Shown here: positions 1 through 9,008 of the stretch, piece by piece | Layout of the letters: each line of letters opens with the position of its first letter | Position numbering within the stretch: the stretch's first letter is position 1 | Source: Myxococcota bacterium | GTDB lineage: Bacteria; Myxococcota_A; UBA9042; DTJE01 | DNA length: 33,979 bases | Assembly: GCA_017997155.1 (NCBI GenBank) | Contig: JAGOFO010000009.1 | Coordinates: forward strand, 1-33,979 | Direction of reading: 5' to 3' | The notes under the pieces: generated by a model | The model's input: the letters and a program-made list of their open reading frames with translations, nothing else | Told to the model about the DNA's origin: nothing | Database searches by the model: none | Position numbers and translations under genes: made by a program

Positions 1-825
1 TTCAACCTCGACCCGGTCACGTTCTCTCTTTCGTACTTCTACGGCCGATTCCAGTTCCCGGTCGCTTACTGGGGCCTTGTCGACATCGTCAGCCCCGGAA
101 AGGCGGCGGACTTCCCCCCGACTCCAGGCGTCACCGACGACGAAAAATACGTTCAGGACAAGTACAACGTGAACGTGCTGGCCGAGACGTACTACCCCCG
201 CATGCACGTCCTGGGCGCCGACTTCAACTACTCGTCCGACAACGCATGGGCGCCCGGCGTCTTCGCCGAAATGGGCGTGTTCTTCCCGGAGCAGGTTGAC
301 TTCGGGTTCCGGGCATACCTGGACGGAAACCTGCTGCTCGAATCGTCGAACGTCAACGTGCCCACGACTCCATTCGTGAAGGCAACGGTCGGCGTCGACT
401 GGGGTCACAACTGGGATGTCGGCAGGACAAACCTGGATCTGTACCTGAACATCCAGTACGTGCGCGGCTTCTACGACGAATTCAACGACATGTACGGACT
501 TCACAACTACTTCGTGCCCACGGTCAATCTGATGCTGAAGGATAATGAGATCCAGTTCGCCTTCACCACGGCGCTGAACTGCGACGATCTGTCGATGATG
601 ATCTTCCCCAGCTTCACCTGGATCGCATACCCAGGAGTGGAACTCAGCCTTGGATACATGGGCTTCGTGGGCGAAACACAGCCGGCGGCCCCAGCTGAAC
701 TCGACCTGAGCAACCTCGACGAAGCGATTTCGGCCATCATGCCGAAATACGCGGACAAGTCCCGATTCGGGCAGCTCGCGAGCGGCCGCAACGTCGTCTT
801 CTTCAAGGTAAAGGCGAACTGGTAA
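1..825 (+). CDS. Outer-membrane beta-barrel protein, 3' part only
   Basis: The reading frame is open from base 1 to a TAA at 823-825, so the start lies outside the window; the GTG at 169 is internal, not a start. The visible 274 residues alternate short stretches rich in Tyr, Phe and Trp with Asp/Asn-rich turns, and the protein ends in a strand closing on Trp (FFKVKANW). A C-terminal aromatic residue is the usual recognition signal for outer-membrane barrel assembly. I do not recognise a named family. Only 3 nt separate it from the following lipoprotein gene, so the two are probably co-transcribed and translationally coupled, with the RND permease third in the same unit. This could be the outer-membrane part of a transport system, but that role is inferred from position alone. 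Confidence 0.75.
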   Translation, partial: FNLDPVTFSLSYFYGRFQFPVAYWGLVDIVSPGKAADFPPTPGVTDDEKYVQDKYNVNVLAETYYPRMHVLGADFNYSSDNAWAPGVFAEMGVFFPEQVDFGFRAYLDGNLLLESSNVNVPTTPFVKATVGVDWGHNWDVGRTNLDLYLNIQYVRGFYDEFNDMYGLHNYFVPTVNLMLKDNEIQFAFTTALNCDDLSMMIFPSFTWIAYPGVELSLGYMGFVGETQPAAPAELDLSNLDEAISAIMPKYADKSRFGQLASGRNVVFFKVKANW

Positions 826-828
826 ATC

Positions 829-1815
829 ATGAAAACGACATCGAAAATCAGCATGACCTTTCTTGTGGTGACGGCCGCGTTCGGGCTTCAGGCGTGCAAC
901 TGGGGCGTCAACGGCATCGACCGGATGGAGGAACGCTTCCGCACCGACGCCGGGGAGGACGCAGTGACCGACGCCTTGGAAGACGTCGTTGAATCCGACG
1001 TCTCTGATGATACGGCTACCACGGATCTTCCTGTGAACGACACCGCCATCGACGACCTCGTCGGCGATACGAGCGGCGGCACCGACGCGAACGTCTGGCC
1101 GGACGTGTCCTATGAAGGCATCGAGGGCCGGTGGGTCGGAAGATTTGTTTCCAACGGCCGTATCAACGTCGTTCTGGAAGAACTGCCGATGACCACGACA
1201 GACCTGTTCCTGGTCGAAGGCTCGGCCTCGGGGCTGACCATGACTTTCTGTGACGAACTGATCAAGGTCGTCCCCGGCGAGATAATCAGCAACAAGACTG
1301 AAACAAAACCGGCGCTCAGGGATGCGATTGCCTCGACCCCGATCGAGGTCGATGTCAATTCGGACAAGGTTCTGACACAGCAGATCGTCTGGAGATGGGC
1401 ATTGGCGGAGTCGATCAGCGACAACGACCCCCTCCCGGCCGTCGACAAGAAAAACGAGGCGGCCAATCTGGCGAACTACCCGGACATCGACAACGACACC
1501 CATCCGGGCGTAACAATCGCCGTCAGCGTGGACATGGGCGGCAACCTCACGTCAGGCGAACGCTACATGGCCAAACGGGCGAAGTTCTCGCTCGCCGAGG
1601 GCAACCTGTCGGGTGACGGTCGCTGGATCACCGGAACGATGACGTTCGCGGTAGATGAAGTCGTGCTCGGAGCCGACCAGCCTCTCCTTAACAACGGCGC
1701 CACGGTCGTTCCCTCTGAAGAGGGCACCTTCTACCAATTCCGGCGTGTCGACGAGACGATGGGCTGCCAGACACTTATCGAAGAACATGAATCGCTCTTC
1801 GTCGGGGCTCCTTGA
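829..1815 (+). CDS. Lipoprotein with Asp/Thr-rich linker, unknown function
   Basis: This 328-residue protein starts with a signal peptide and a lipobox (LQAC, lipidated Cys23). An acidic, low-complexity linker follows to about residue 90, rich in Asp, Val and Thr. From about residue 95 a compact domain begins with GRWVGRF; it contains two Cys (in TFCDEL and MGCQTL) that could form a disulfide. The fold is not recognised; beta-rich segments suggest a lipocalin-like or jelly-roll module, which is a guess. The gene begins 3 nt after the barrel gene, with no strong ribosome site of its own, so translational coupling is likely. Its TGA overlaps the extreme 5' end of the longest permease frame. It is probably an envelope-anchored partner of the barrel protein and permease. 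Confidence 0.8.
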   Translation: MKTTSKISMTFLVVTAAFGLQACNWGVNGIDRMEERFRTDAGEDAVTDALEDVVESDVSDDTATTDLPVNDTAIDDLVGDTSGGTDANVWPDVSYEGIEGRWVGRFVSNGRINVVLEELPMTTTDLFLVEGSASGLTMTFCDELIKVVPGEIISNKTETKPALRDAIASTPIEVDVNSDKVLTQQIVWRWALAESISDNDPLPAVDKKNEAANLANYPDIDNDTHPGVTIAVSVDMGGNLTSGERYMAKRAKFSLAEGNLSGDGRWITGTMTFAVDEVVLGADQPLLNNGATVVPSEEGTFYQFRRVDETMGCQTLIEEHESLFVGAP

Positions 1816-1835
1816 TTGATGGTGCAAAGACATTG

Positions 1836-4463
1836 ATGAGTAACAACGTATCCAATCTGTGGGACAGACTTCACGCATTCCTGACCAGGCAGCGCCTTCC
1901 AATGCTGGTCGTGGCGGTCGTGATCACGGCGCTTTCCTTCACCCAGTTCCCGACCATTCAACCCGAAGAGGGCGGGACAACGGGATTCCTGCCGCAGGAC
2001 ATCGATGAGGTCGCCTTCTGGCAGGACCTCAACGGCCGGTTCGGGGCGCTGAACAACCTGATGATTGGCCTCGAGGAGCCGGGAGGCCCGCTGACCTCGG
2101 ACGGTCTGTCCCGTGTGGCGAACATCACCAGGGCGCTCGAGGAACAGAAAAAGGACGACGGGATCATCGCCGTTAGAAGCGTGATCAACGTCGAATCCAC
2201 CAAGGTGGACGATGAAGGCACGGTCCACATCGACAACACCGTGCCGTCGATCCCGATGACCAAGGAGGGCCTTGACGAGCTGGCCGGCAAGATCCTGTCG
2301 AACGTCCAGCTTCCCGGGGCCTTCGTCTCGAAAGACCTGAAGGCCTACGTGATCATGGTGAAGCTGTCGGACAAAGCCGACAGCGCCGCGATGGCCGAAA
2401 AGATCATCAGCGTCGTCGAACGCGAACGCGGCCCGCTTTCTTCCTACTACTTCGGATCGGCCTTCGCGACCTATCAGGTGTCCCGCAAGATCATGGACGG
2501 TCTCCGCTGGGTCATCCCGGCGTTCGCCGTCGGCCTGTTCTTCGTGCTCTTCATCGGATTGCGCCGTCCGGCGGCCATCCTGATGACCCTTCTTTGTGCC
2601 TTGATGCCGCTGGCATGGTGGCTGGGGACGCTTCACCTTCTCGGCCTCCCCGTCACCATGCCGGTACTCAATGGAGCTCTCCTCCTCCTGACCTTCGGTG
2701 CCCTGGTCTTCTCCAGGGCCGCCGAAGGCAGGACGAGGGGATCCGATACATTCCTCGAATTCCTGCCCTGGCTGACGCTGGTGGTCGCGGCCGCCGGATT
2801 CGGTCTTGTCAGCGCATGGCAGAACCACGCAAACCTGTCGATGCCCTATCTTCAGGGCTTCGCTCCGGCGATGGCGGTCGGCTTCGCCGTGCTTGCGCTG
2901 GCGGCAATCATGATGGCCATCCCGTTGATGACGCTGGTTCCGCCGGCACCGGCCATGGCGCATCCGGTTCAGGAACACCGCCCCGCCAGTCTTGCGAAAA
3001 GGCTTATCGCCCTGCTGATACCGGTGGTGCTCTTCGCGGGCTCGATGGTCGCGACCAGGGACTTCCGGTTCGCCGTCGCGCTCAAAGACATGTTCTCAAG
3101 CGGCGAGGATGTCGGGCGCGGCGTGGACTTTTTCGACCGCAAGATCGGCGGCAACGACATCATGCAGGTCAGCGTGAAGGGCGATTTCGGATCCGCCGCT
3201 TCCCTGAACCGCCTTATGCGCTTCGCGGATCTGATTGAGGGATCGGGCCAGTTCGCGGACGTCAGATGCATCACCCAGGTCGTCGCCTACCTGTCCGACG
3301 GCATGAGTGGAACGTACTGGATACCGCCACAGGATGACCAGCTCAACGACATCTCGTTCTACATCGAAGGTATCGAGGACATTAAGGCCCTGATATCGCG
3401 GGACAGGCAGGAGGCTATGCTGGCCGTCAGGATGCCGGCTGGTTCCAGGGATCGTTACGACGAACTGATCCAGGTCGTAAGGCAGGCCGCCGCGGATTCC
3501 GAAAAGATCGGCGCGGAGGCCGCGTCCATGCGGATCGATGCCATTGCCCGAATCTACGGCGTCACGCTTCCCGAGGGACGAGTCCGACAGGTGATCGCCA
3601 GGACCGAGCTTCCGCCGTCCAGCGAGGAATTGAACGTTCTGACCTCCGAGATTCGGATGTGGATAGACTCGGAAGACTCTCCGTGGAATCCGCTTCCGGC
3701 CGAGTGGGACGCCGTGGCTGCGGTTCTGCATGGAGACGTTCAGGCACTGGCCGATACGATCAACGCGCAGCCTTCCTGGGCCGAGGAAGAAAACAGTCCG
3801 GACATGGCGCTCAGGGTTGCCGAATCGATCGAGGTTCGTCTTGAAGGCCTTCGTATCGAGAAGCGTTCGAACGCGCTGCTGGACGAGCTGGTTTCAGGGG
3901 TCGAGACTCCCCAGAATTTCAGGATGCGGGCGCATGGCGTCCTGGCGTCCACTATCGCCCCTGTACCTGAGGGGCCCCAGGAACTGGAGTTCGCGATCAG
4001 CGGATACCCGGCGTTCACAAAAGCTGCGGAACAGCGCCTGCTTGGCGGTCTGAACATGGCGACACTGCTTCTGTTCATGACCGCGGCGATCTTCGTGCTT
4101 CTCCTGGGATTCCGCCGTCCCGCGCTCCTGCTGGTCCTGCCCGTTGGCGCCGCATCAACGGCCATGACCTTCGCGATATCTTCCCTGCTTGGCGTGAACG
4201 CCGACCCGAATTCGGCCTCCATCTACCTGATCGCTCCGCTGGCGTGGCTTTTCCTCTCGGAAACGATCAACGACCCGTCCGGTGGTTCGACCAGATACCC
4301 GACGTTCTTCGCCCTGGCCCTGGCCGCGGGCGGCGCGTCGCTGCTGATGTTCGGCGTGATGCCAGTTATCAGGATGGGAAGCGCCCTGGGCCTTTCCCTG
4401 GTGGTTCCGGTCGTACTGTTCGCTGTTATTCGCCGAATCTACTTCGAACGCCCCGCGAACTGA
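1836..4463 (+). CDS. RND/MMPL-type membrane permease
   Basis: The protein has 875 residues from ATG 1836; a TTG at 1812 overlapping the previous stop would add 8 residues. The layout is the two-fold RND repeat: one N-terminal membrane helix (about 22-38), a periplasmic porter domain (about 40-220), a helix bundle (about 225-368), a second lone helix (about 386-407), a second periplasmic domain (about 410-735) and a C-terminal bundle (about 738-872). Both bundles contain a loop GLRRPA or GFRRPA after their first helix, showing the internal duplication. MMPL/RND permeases of this size without tripartite hallmarks often move lipids, hopanoids or lipoproteins. The substrate is unknown. Its partners are likely the upstream lipoprotein and barrel protein. 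Its last 25 bases overlap the tail of the convergent gene. Confidence 0.85.
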   Translation: MSNNVSNLWDRLHAFLTRQRLPMLVVAVVITALSFTQFPTIQPEEGGTTGFLPQDIDEVAFWQDLNGRFGALNNLMIGLEEPGGPLTSDGLSRVANITRALEEQKKDDGIIAVRSVINVESTKVDDEGTVHIDNTVPSIPMTKEGLDELAGKILSNVQLPGAFVSKDLKAYVIMVKLSDKADSAAMAEKIISVVERERGPLSSYYFGSAFATYQVSRKIMDGLRWVIPAFAVGLFFVLFIGLRRPAAILMTLLCALMPLAWWLGTLHLLGLPVTMPVLNGALLLLTFGALVFSRAAEGRTRGSDTFLEFLPWLTLVVAAAGFGLVSAWQNHANLSMPYLQGFAPAMAVGFAVLALAAIMMAIPLMTLVPPAPAMAHPVQEHRPASLAKRLIALLIPVVLFAGSMVATRDFRFAVALKDMFSSGEDVGRGVDFFDRKIGGNDIMQVSVKGDFGSAASLNRLMRFADLIEGSGQFADVRCITQVVAYLSDGMSGTYWIPPQDDQLNDISFYIEGIEDIKALISRDRQEAMLAVRMPAGSRDRYDELIQVVRQAAADSEKIGAEAASMRIDAIARIYGVTLPEGRVRQVIARTELPPSSEELNVLTSEIRMWIDSEDSPWNPLPAEWDAVAAVLHGDVQALADTINAQPSWAEEENSPDMALRVAESIEVRLEGLRIEKRSNALLDELVSGVETPQNFRMRAHGVLASTIAPVPEGPQELEFAISGYPAFTKAAEQRLLGGLNMATLLLFMTAAIFVLLLGFRRPALLLVLPVGAASTAMTFAISSLLGVNADPNSASIYLIAPLAWLFLSETINDPSGGSTRYPTFFALALAAGGASLLMFGVMPVIRMGSALGLSLVVPVVLFAVIRRIYFERPAN

Positions 4464-5506
4464 AAACCGGCAACGATGGGCAGGTGATCCGAGAACCGCT
4501 TGTCCCGCTGCACGGTCGCAACGCCACCACCCAGGCCCCTGTAGAACACATAGTCGAGACGCCTGGTCGGCTGCGACGCCGGGAAGGTGTGAAACCTGGC
4601 CTCGGACCAGCCGCGGCGGTCGTCGATGAACACCTCGCGAAGCCCGCGAACCGAACTTATTATTTCGATGGTGTCATCTCCAGTGAAGTCGGTGTCTTCG
4701 TCGGCGAAACCTTTGGTCTGAACAGTGAAAGGCGGCAGCGAGTTGAAGTCGCCCGCCATGACAAGCGGTCGGTCGGAGGGGAGAGTACTGACGTATTCCG
4801 CCAGGATCTGAGCCTGCTCGCGCCGGTTGGACATTGAGAACGCCTCAAGGTGAACGTTCACCGCGTCGAGAGAGACGCCGCCACCGACATCGACGATGGC
4901 GTGCTGAATCGCCCTGCGAAGGAAGAATCTGTTGTACCACCAGGCGTTCTCGGAAGGTTGTGGCAGGGGAATCCGGCGACACTCGGACACTGGATACCGG
5001 CTCAAGATGGCCTGTCCCGAATGAACGCCGCCGATCTGGGCGGCAAAGGGGAACAGCGGGAAAGGAACCCAGCGGTTATGCCATGTCGAGACGAAGCATC
5101 CGTGCTTCATGCCCGTCTTCTTCAGCAGGTATTCAAACTGATCGACACGACCGGTCCGGGATGAGGGACGATCGACCTCCTGCAGGAAGACGATGTCGGG
5201 ATTCTTTTCCGTTATGAACGCCGCTATGGAGTCGAGATTCTCCCGCACCTCGCCGGTCGGGTGCCTGTCGGTGGGATTTCCCGTCAGCCCCCCGCCGAAG
5301 GCGATATTGAAGGAGATCGCCTTCAACGCGCCACTATCGGAACCGACGACCTGCGCATCCCCGAACGACAGGACCTCGGCGGTCCGCAGCTCATCGCTGT
5401 TCATGCCGCCGGAAGCCCAGGTGAACACTACCGCCGTAACCACGACCAATACCGCGATCACGACTCCGACAACCCTGCCCAACGATTTGAAAAAACCGGA
5501 CTTCAT
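4439..5506 (-). CDS. Membrane-anchored endonuclease/exonuclease/phosphatase family protein
   Basis: This 355-residue protein has an N-terminal membrane helix (about residues 10-30), so the catalytic domain probably sits in the periplasm. The EEP (DNase I-like) signature is complete: SFNIAFG (Asn67), LQEVD (Glu110), NVHLEAF (His219), AGDFNSLP (Asp253, Asn255), RRLDYVF (Asp318) and SDHLP (Asp340, His341). These bind the metal and attack a phosphodiester bond. Family members include nucleases, sphingomyelinase-like lipases and inositol phosphatases; the sequence alone does not settle the substrate. An extracellular nuclease or phospholipid phosphodiesterase would both fit the anchor. It starts 19 nt after the sigma-54 activator gene on the same strand, so it may be third in the kinase-regulator operon. 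Its 3' end overlaps the permease gene tail to tail by 25 bp. Confidence 0.87.
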   Translation of the reverse strand: MKSGFFKSLGRVVGVVIAVLVVVTAVVFTWASGGMNSDELRTAEVLSFGDAQVVGSDSGALKAISFNIAFGGGLTGNPTDRHPTGEVRENLDSIAAFITEKNPDIVFLQEVDRPSSRTGRVDQFEYLLKKTGMKHGCFVSTWHNRWVPFPLFPFAAQIGGVHSGQAILSRYPVSECRRIPLPQPSENAWWYNRFFLRRAIQHAIVDVGGGVSLDAVNVHLEAFSMSNRREQAQILAEYVSTLPSDRPLVMAGDFNSLPPFTVQTKGFADEDTDFTGDDTIEIISSVRGLREVFIDDRRGWSEARFHTFPASQPTRRLDYVFYRGLGGGVATVQRDKRFSDHLPIVAGFQFAGRSK

Positions 5507-5525
5507 CGTTTACGCCCCCGACAGG

Positions 5526-6941
5526 TCACGTCTCATGATCGGTCTTATCGAGTCGTCGCATCAAGGCAAAACGACTTATGCCCAGGAGCCTGGCAGCCTC
5601 GGACTTGTTGCCGCCCGCTCGCGCGAGCACCTCGCGGATGAGTCGCTCCTCGAACACCTCGAGGGTGTCCACGCCCGGCACGAAACCCAGTCCGACCGGG
5701 CTTTCGCCGGCACCGGACAGCGCCTCGCCGCTCGACTCGGTGGCATTCTGGCGGTGCTGTCTGAGGACGCGCTCAGGTAGATGACCCGGCCCGATCACCA
5801 GAGAATCACCCAGGATGACCGCACGCTCGATGATGTTGCGCAACTCCCTGACATTACCAGGGAAATCATAACTCATCAGGTACTCGCCGGCCTCGGAGGA
5901 AAGGCGCCGGACCGGGATCTTCATCCCGCGACAGATCTGGTCAAGAAAAACCCCAGCCAGCAGAAGGATGTCGGTACCGCGATCCTTCAATGGCGGCAGC
6001 TTGATCGGAAAAACGGATATGCGCTGGAATAGATCGAACCGGAAGCGTCCAGCCTCAACCTCGACGGCCAGGTCGCGGTTGGTCGCGACAATCACGCGGG
6101 CCTGCATCGGCAATTCGCGGTTTGAACCGACACGCTTGAACGCGCGGGACTCTATCACGCGAAGAAGCCTGGTCTGGAGTTCAGGAGGCATCTCACCGAT
6201 CTCGTCAAGGAGAATCGTGCCGTCCGCAGCCTCCTCGAAAGCGCCGGCCCTTGCTTGATCCGCACCGGTGAAAGCCCCCTTCTCGTGCCCGAACAACAGA
6301 CTTTCGACAAGCTGGGAAGGGAGCGAGGCGCAGTCCACCGCCACGAACGGCCGGTCCGCCCGACCGGACAGGCGGTGGATCTCACGGGCGGCGACTTCTT
6401 TTCCAGAACCGGTCTCGCCACTGAGAAGGACAGTGGCGGGAGAAGGAGCCACCCGCTCGATCTCGACCGCAACCTGACGCATCAACGGTGAATCTCCGAC
6501 CAGTGCGCCCGGGACCCTCGCTTCGTGGCCACAGGTACTTCTGCGACGGTGGATCTCCGTCACGACCTCCACAAGAGGCTGAATACTCGTCTCCTTGACC
6601 TTGTAGTCCTCGGCCCCGTTCCTGATTGCCTGAATCGCGTTGGGTATCGCCTCGAACGCGGTCATGACAACTACCGAGGCGTTTTTCTGGAGCGCGAGAA
6701 TGGAAGGGATCATCATGATTCCGTCGCCATCGGGAAGCTTGTGATCCAGCAGAATCACATCGAACCGCGAGCCCTTGACCCTGGACATCGCATCCGCCGC
6801 GGTGTTCGCCACGGCGCAATCAAAACCGAGCCTGGCGAGGGCCCTGGCTATGGCGCGGGCGTAAAGCACCTCGTCGTCCACCACCAGAACCGAGAATCCA
6901 TCATGGGAGACCTGTCCGTCCAAGACTTCGCCCTGGCTCAT
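5526..6941 (-). CDS. NtrC-family sigma-54-dependent response regulator
   Basis: This 471-residue cytoplasmic regulator has three domains in order. The receiver domain (about 17-130) has the acidic pair Asp22/Asp23 and phospho-acceptor Asp66 in ILLDHKLP. The AAA+ domain (about 143-375) has Walker A GETGSGKE (175-182), the sigma-54-contacting GAFTGA loop (222-227), Walker B ILLDEIGE (243-250) and NVREL. A Fis-type helix-turn-helix follows at about 433-466 (GGNKSEAARLLGIS). Intact GAFTGA and Walker motifs mean it should activate sigma-54 promoters. The conserved receiver Lys is followed by Glu (KVKE), not the usual Pro. The start ATG directly abuts the kinase stop, with GGAGG at 6947-6951 inside the kinase gene, so the two are translationally coupled. 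Its targets are unknown. Confidence 0.95.
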   Translation of the reverse strand: MSQGEVLDGQVSHDGFSVLVVDDEVLYARAIARALARLGFDCAVANTAADAMSRVKGSRFDVILLDHKLPDGDGIMMIPSILALQKNASVVVMTAFEAIPNAIQAIRNGAEDYKVKETSIQPLVEVVTEIHRRRSTCGHEARVPGALVGDSPLMRQVAVEIERVAPSPATVLLSGETGSGKEVAAREIHRLSGRADRPFVAVDCASLPSQLVESLLFGHEKGAFTGADQARAGAFEEAADGTILLDEIGEMPPELQTRLLRVIESRAFKRVGSNRELPMQARVIVATNRDLAVEVEAGRFRFDLFQRISVFPIKLPPLKDRGTDILLLAGVFLDQICRGMKIPVRRLSSEAGEYLMSYDFPGNVRELRNIIERAVILGDSLVIGPGHLPERVLRQHRQNATESSGEALSGAGESPVGLGFVPGVDTLEVFEERLIREVLARAGGNKSEAARLLGISRFALMRRLDKTDHET

Positions 6942-8906
6942 CTATTCCTCCCTCTTTCCGGCCGGAACCGGCAGGACCACCGAGGCTCTGCAGCCGCCTT
7001 CCTCGCGGTTGCGCAGCGAAACGGCGCCACCGATTGTCTGCAGGATCCGTCGGCAGACGGTCAGACCCAATCCAGTGCCGTGTGTCTTAGTCGTGAAGAA
7101 TGGCTCGAACACCTCTCGCGGACTGGCCGACAGGCCAGGGCCGTCGTCATCCACATAAATCGCCACGTCGCGTTCGCCGGCGTCGACCGACACCGCTATG
7201 GAACCGTCGGTCGATGTCGCCTCGACCGCGTTCAGGATCAGGTTGAACATCACATGCCTGATCGAATCCGGATCGGCCATGACCGAAAGGCCGCGCGGCA
7301 CTGACGACTGGAAAAGCCTGTTTCCCCACTTCGGGCCGCCGCGGAGCAACCTGGCAACATCACCGACCACGGCAGCCAGGTCGATCGGGACTACCGCCGC
7401 ATTATGCCTCGACGCCATCGAAAGATAGTCGCGCAACAGCATGTCGAGACGGTTGATTTCGCTTCGCAGGCCTTCAAACACCTCTTTGTCCGATTCATCA
7501 CCTGCATCAGCGGACATCGCCTCGAGGGTGGCCCCGATTGCAAGAATCGGGTTCCTTATCTCGTGCGCCACCTGGGCACCGAGCTCACCCATCGTCGCCA
7601 GCCGTTCCCGTCTGACCAGGTGTTGCTCGCCCGCTCCTTTCTCTACCGGCGCCCACTGTTCACGAATCCTGACCAGGTATCCAATCCTGTTCTCGTCGGC
7701 GTCGACCAGCAGAAGCGCCTCCACATACCCGGGAAAACACTCGCCATCCTTGCGCCTGAGCAGAGCGCACTCCTCGAAATACCCGCTGGTCAGATACATG
7801 ATCTGGCTGTCGAGCAGGTCGCCGATGTCCTGTGCGTCCCGGAAGATGCAGCCTATGGCCATCCCGGCCATTCCACCGTCCTCGTATCCGAAAAGCCGGT
7901 CCGCCGCCTCGTTCTCGGACGTGATGCACAGATCGTTTCCAACGAGCACGACCGGAGACGCCTCTCCCAGGGCCATCCTGACAAGCTGATGCGTGGCGAG
8001 CTGCTGCCTGGCCCGAAGCTCGTGAAGAGTAACGACCGCAAGTTCATCCGCGCCGTCCAGGGATATCCTGCCGAACGAAGCCTCCAGCCTGAAACTGAGG
8101 CCGCTTCCCGGCAGTTCGACAGCACACTCCGGGATGAAGCGGGCGGGAGTCAACCCGGGCTGATCGGATGCCAGAAACGCGGCTGCCTCGGAACCGAGTT
8201 CCCTCATGAAAACACCGGAGATCAACATGGTCGTGGCGGCGTGGCCGAAGTCAACCAGATATCCCCCGTCCTCCTGCCGGTCCAGTCCACCAGTCGCCCC
8301 GCGCACCTCGCCTCTGGAATCGATCAGAAAACGAATGACAGCGTTTTCCTGATCGACCGTTCCGAAGGAGTCATAGTCCGGAAAGGCCGCCGAGCGATGG
8401 TGCATGTCTATTATCTCGCCGACCCGCTGCGCGTAACGGATCAGGAGTTCGCGCTGTTGCGGACTGAATGGATTAGTGCCGGGCTTCTCGAATATAAGGA
8501 CCCCGAACGAAAGGCTTCCCGACATGACCGGAACCAGAAAAAAGCGGTGATCTCCCAGGTAGTCCATCGCCGCCTCGACGCCGTCGGTCGGCATCACCTC
8601 TGGACCGACTATCTCTGCAAGCGACGAGGTTTCCATGCTGCTGCGTTCCTTCCACGAACGGTACGCAAGCGCCGTCGGGGAAAGGGCGTTCAGCGGGAAA
8701 GCCACGTTCTGTACCGCTCCCACCAGGTTCTCGACCTCGCCGATCTGACTGCGAATCGAGGCCATGGTCGCGACAACGACCCTGACCGTGCCGGATTTCT
8801 CGTCCATCAGGACCATGTTGGCGGACGTGCAGCCGAGCAGTTTGGCAGCACCGCGCAGAATCGAGGTCAACACCTCGAACATTCCGGAGCTCGAATCGTA
8901 TTCCAT
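6942..8906 (-). CDS. Soluble sensor histidine kinase (GAF-PAS-HisKA-HATPase)
   Basis: This 654-residue kinase has no signal peptide or membrane helix, so it should sense a cytoplasmic cue. A GAF-like domain occupies about 1-170 and a divergent PAS-like stretch about 185-300. A clearer PAS domain at about 308-415 contains the RRKDGECFPGYV hallmark. HisKA carries His448 in VAHEIRNPI. The ATP-binding domain has the N box NLILNAVEA (from 555), G1 DDDGPG (586-591) and G2 THGTGLGL (608-615). The kinase should autophosphorylate and pass phosphate to Asp66 of the regulator encoded immediately downstream. The TAG stop and the regulator's ATG are contiguous. The architecture recalls NtrB/AtoS-type partners of sigma-54 activators. 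The start is supported by GGGAG a few bases upstream. Confidence 0.94.
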   Translation of the reverse strand: MEYDSSSGMFEVLTSILRGAAKLLGCTSANMVLMDEKSGTVRVVVATMASIRSQIGEVENLVGAVQNVAFPLNALSPTALAYRSWKERSSMETSSLAEIVGPEVMPTDGVEAAMDYLGDHRFFLVPVMSGSLSFGVLIFEKPGTNPFSPQQRELLIRYAQRVGEIIDMHHRSAAFPDYDSFGTVDQENAVIRFLIDSRGEVRGATGGLDRQEDGGYLVDFGHAATTMLISGVFMRELGSEAAAFLASDQPGLTPARFIPECAVELPGSGLSFRLEASFGRISLDGADELAVVTLHELRARQQLATHQLVRMALGEASPVVLVGNDLCITSENEAADRLFGYEDGGMAGMAIGCIFRDAQDIGDLLDSQIMYLTSGYFEECALLRRKDGECFPGYVEALLLVDADENRIGYLVRIREQWAPVEKGAGEQHLVRRERLATMGELGAQVAHEIRNPILAIGATLEAMSADAGDESDKEVFEGLRSEINRLDMLLRDYLSMASRHNAAVVPIDLAAVVGDVARLLRGGPKWGNRLFQSSVPRGLSVMADPDSIRHVMFNLILNAVEATSTDGSIAVSVDAGERDVAIYVDDDGPGLSASPREVFEPFFTTKTHGTGLGLTVCRRILQTIGGAVSLRNREEGGCRASVVLPVPAGKREE

Positions 8907-9008
8907 CTATCGCTCCCGAGAGGCCATCTCGGCCATCCTTGCGGCAAATCGCGCGTAATGATACCGTAATCCGTTACATTCAGGTTGATTGCAAGCGGGG
9001 TTTCTCGA

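Noticed and set aside
1731-2978. 415-codon minus-strand frame opposite the permease
   Set aside because: Its composition is Arg/His/Asp-rich and motif-free, and it lies opposite well-formed membrane helices.
7404-8969. 521-codon plus-strand frame opposite the histidine kinase
   Set aside because: The minus strand has a complete kinase with all motifs; the opposite frame shows no domain or ribosome site.
8983-8996. GG-N10-GC spacing resembling a sigma-54 promoter before the propeller lipoprotein
   Set aside because: Only the GG and GC dinucleotides fit; the surrounding TGGCAC and TTGC consensus bases are missing.
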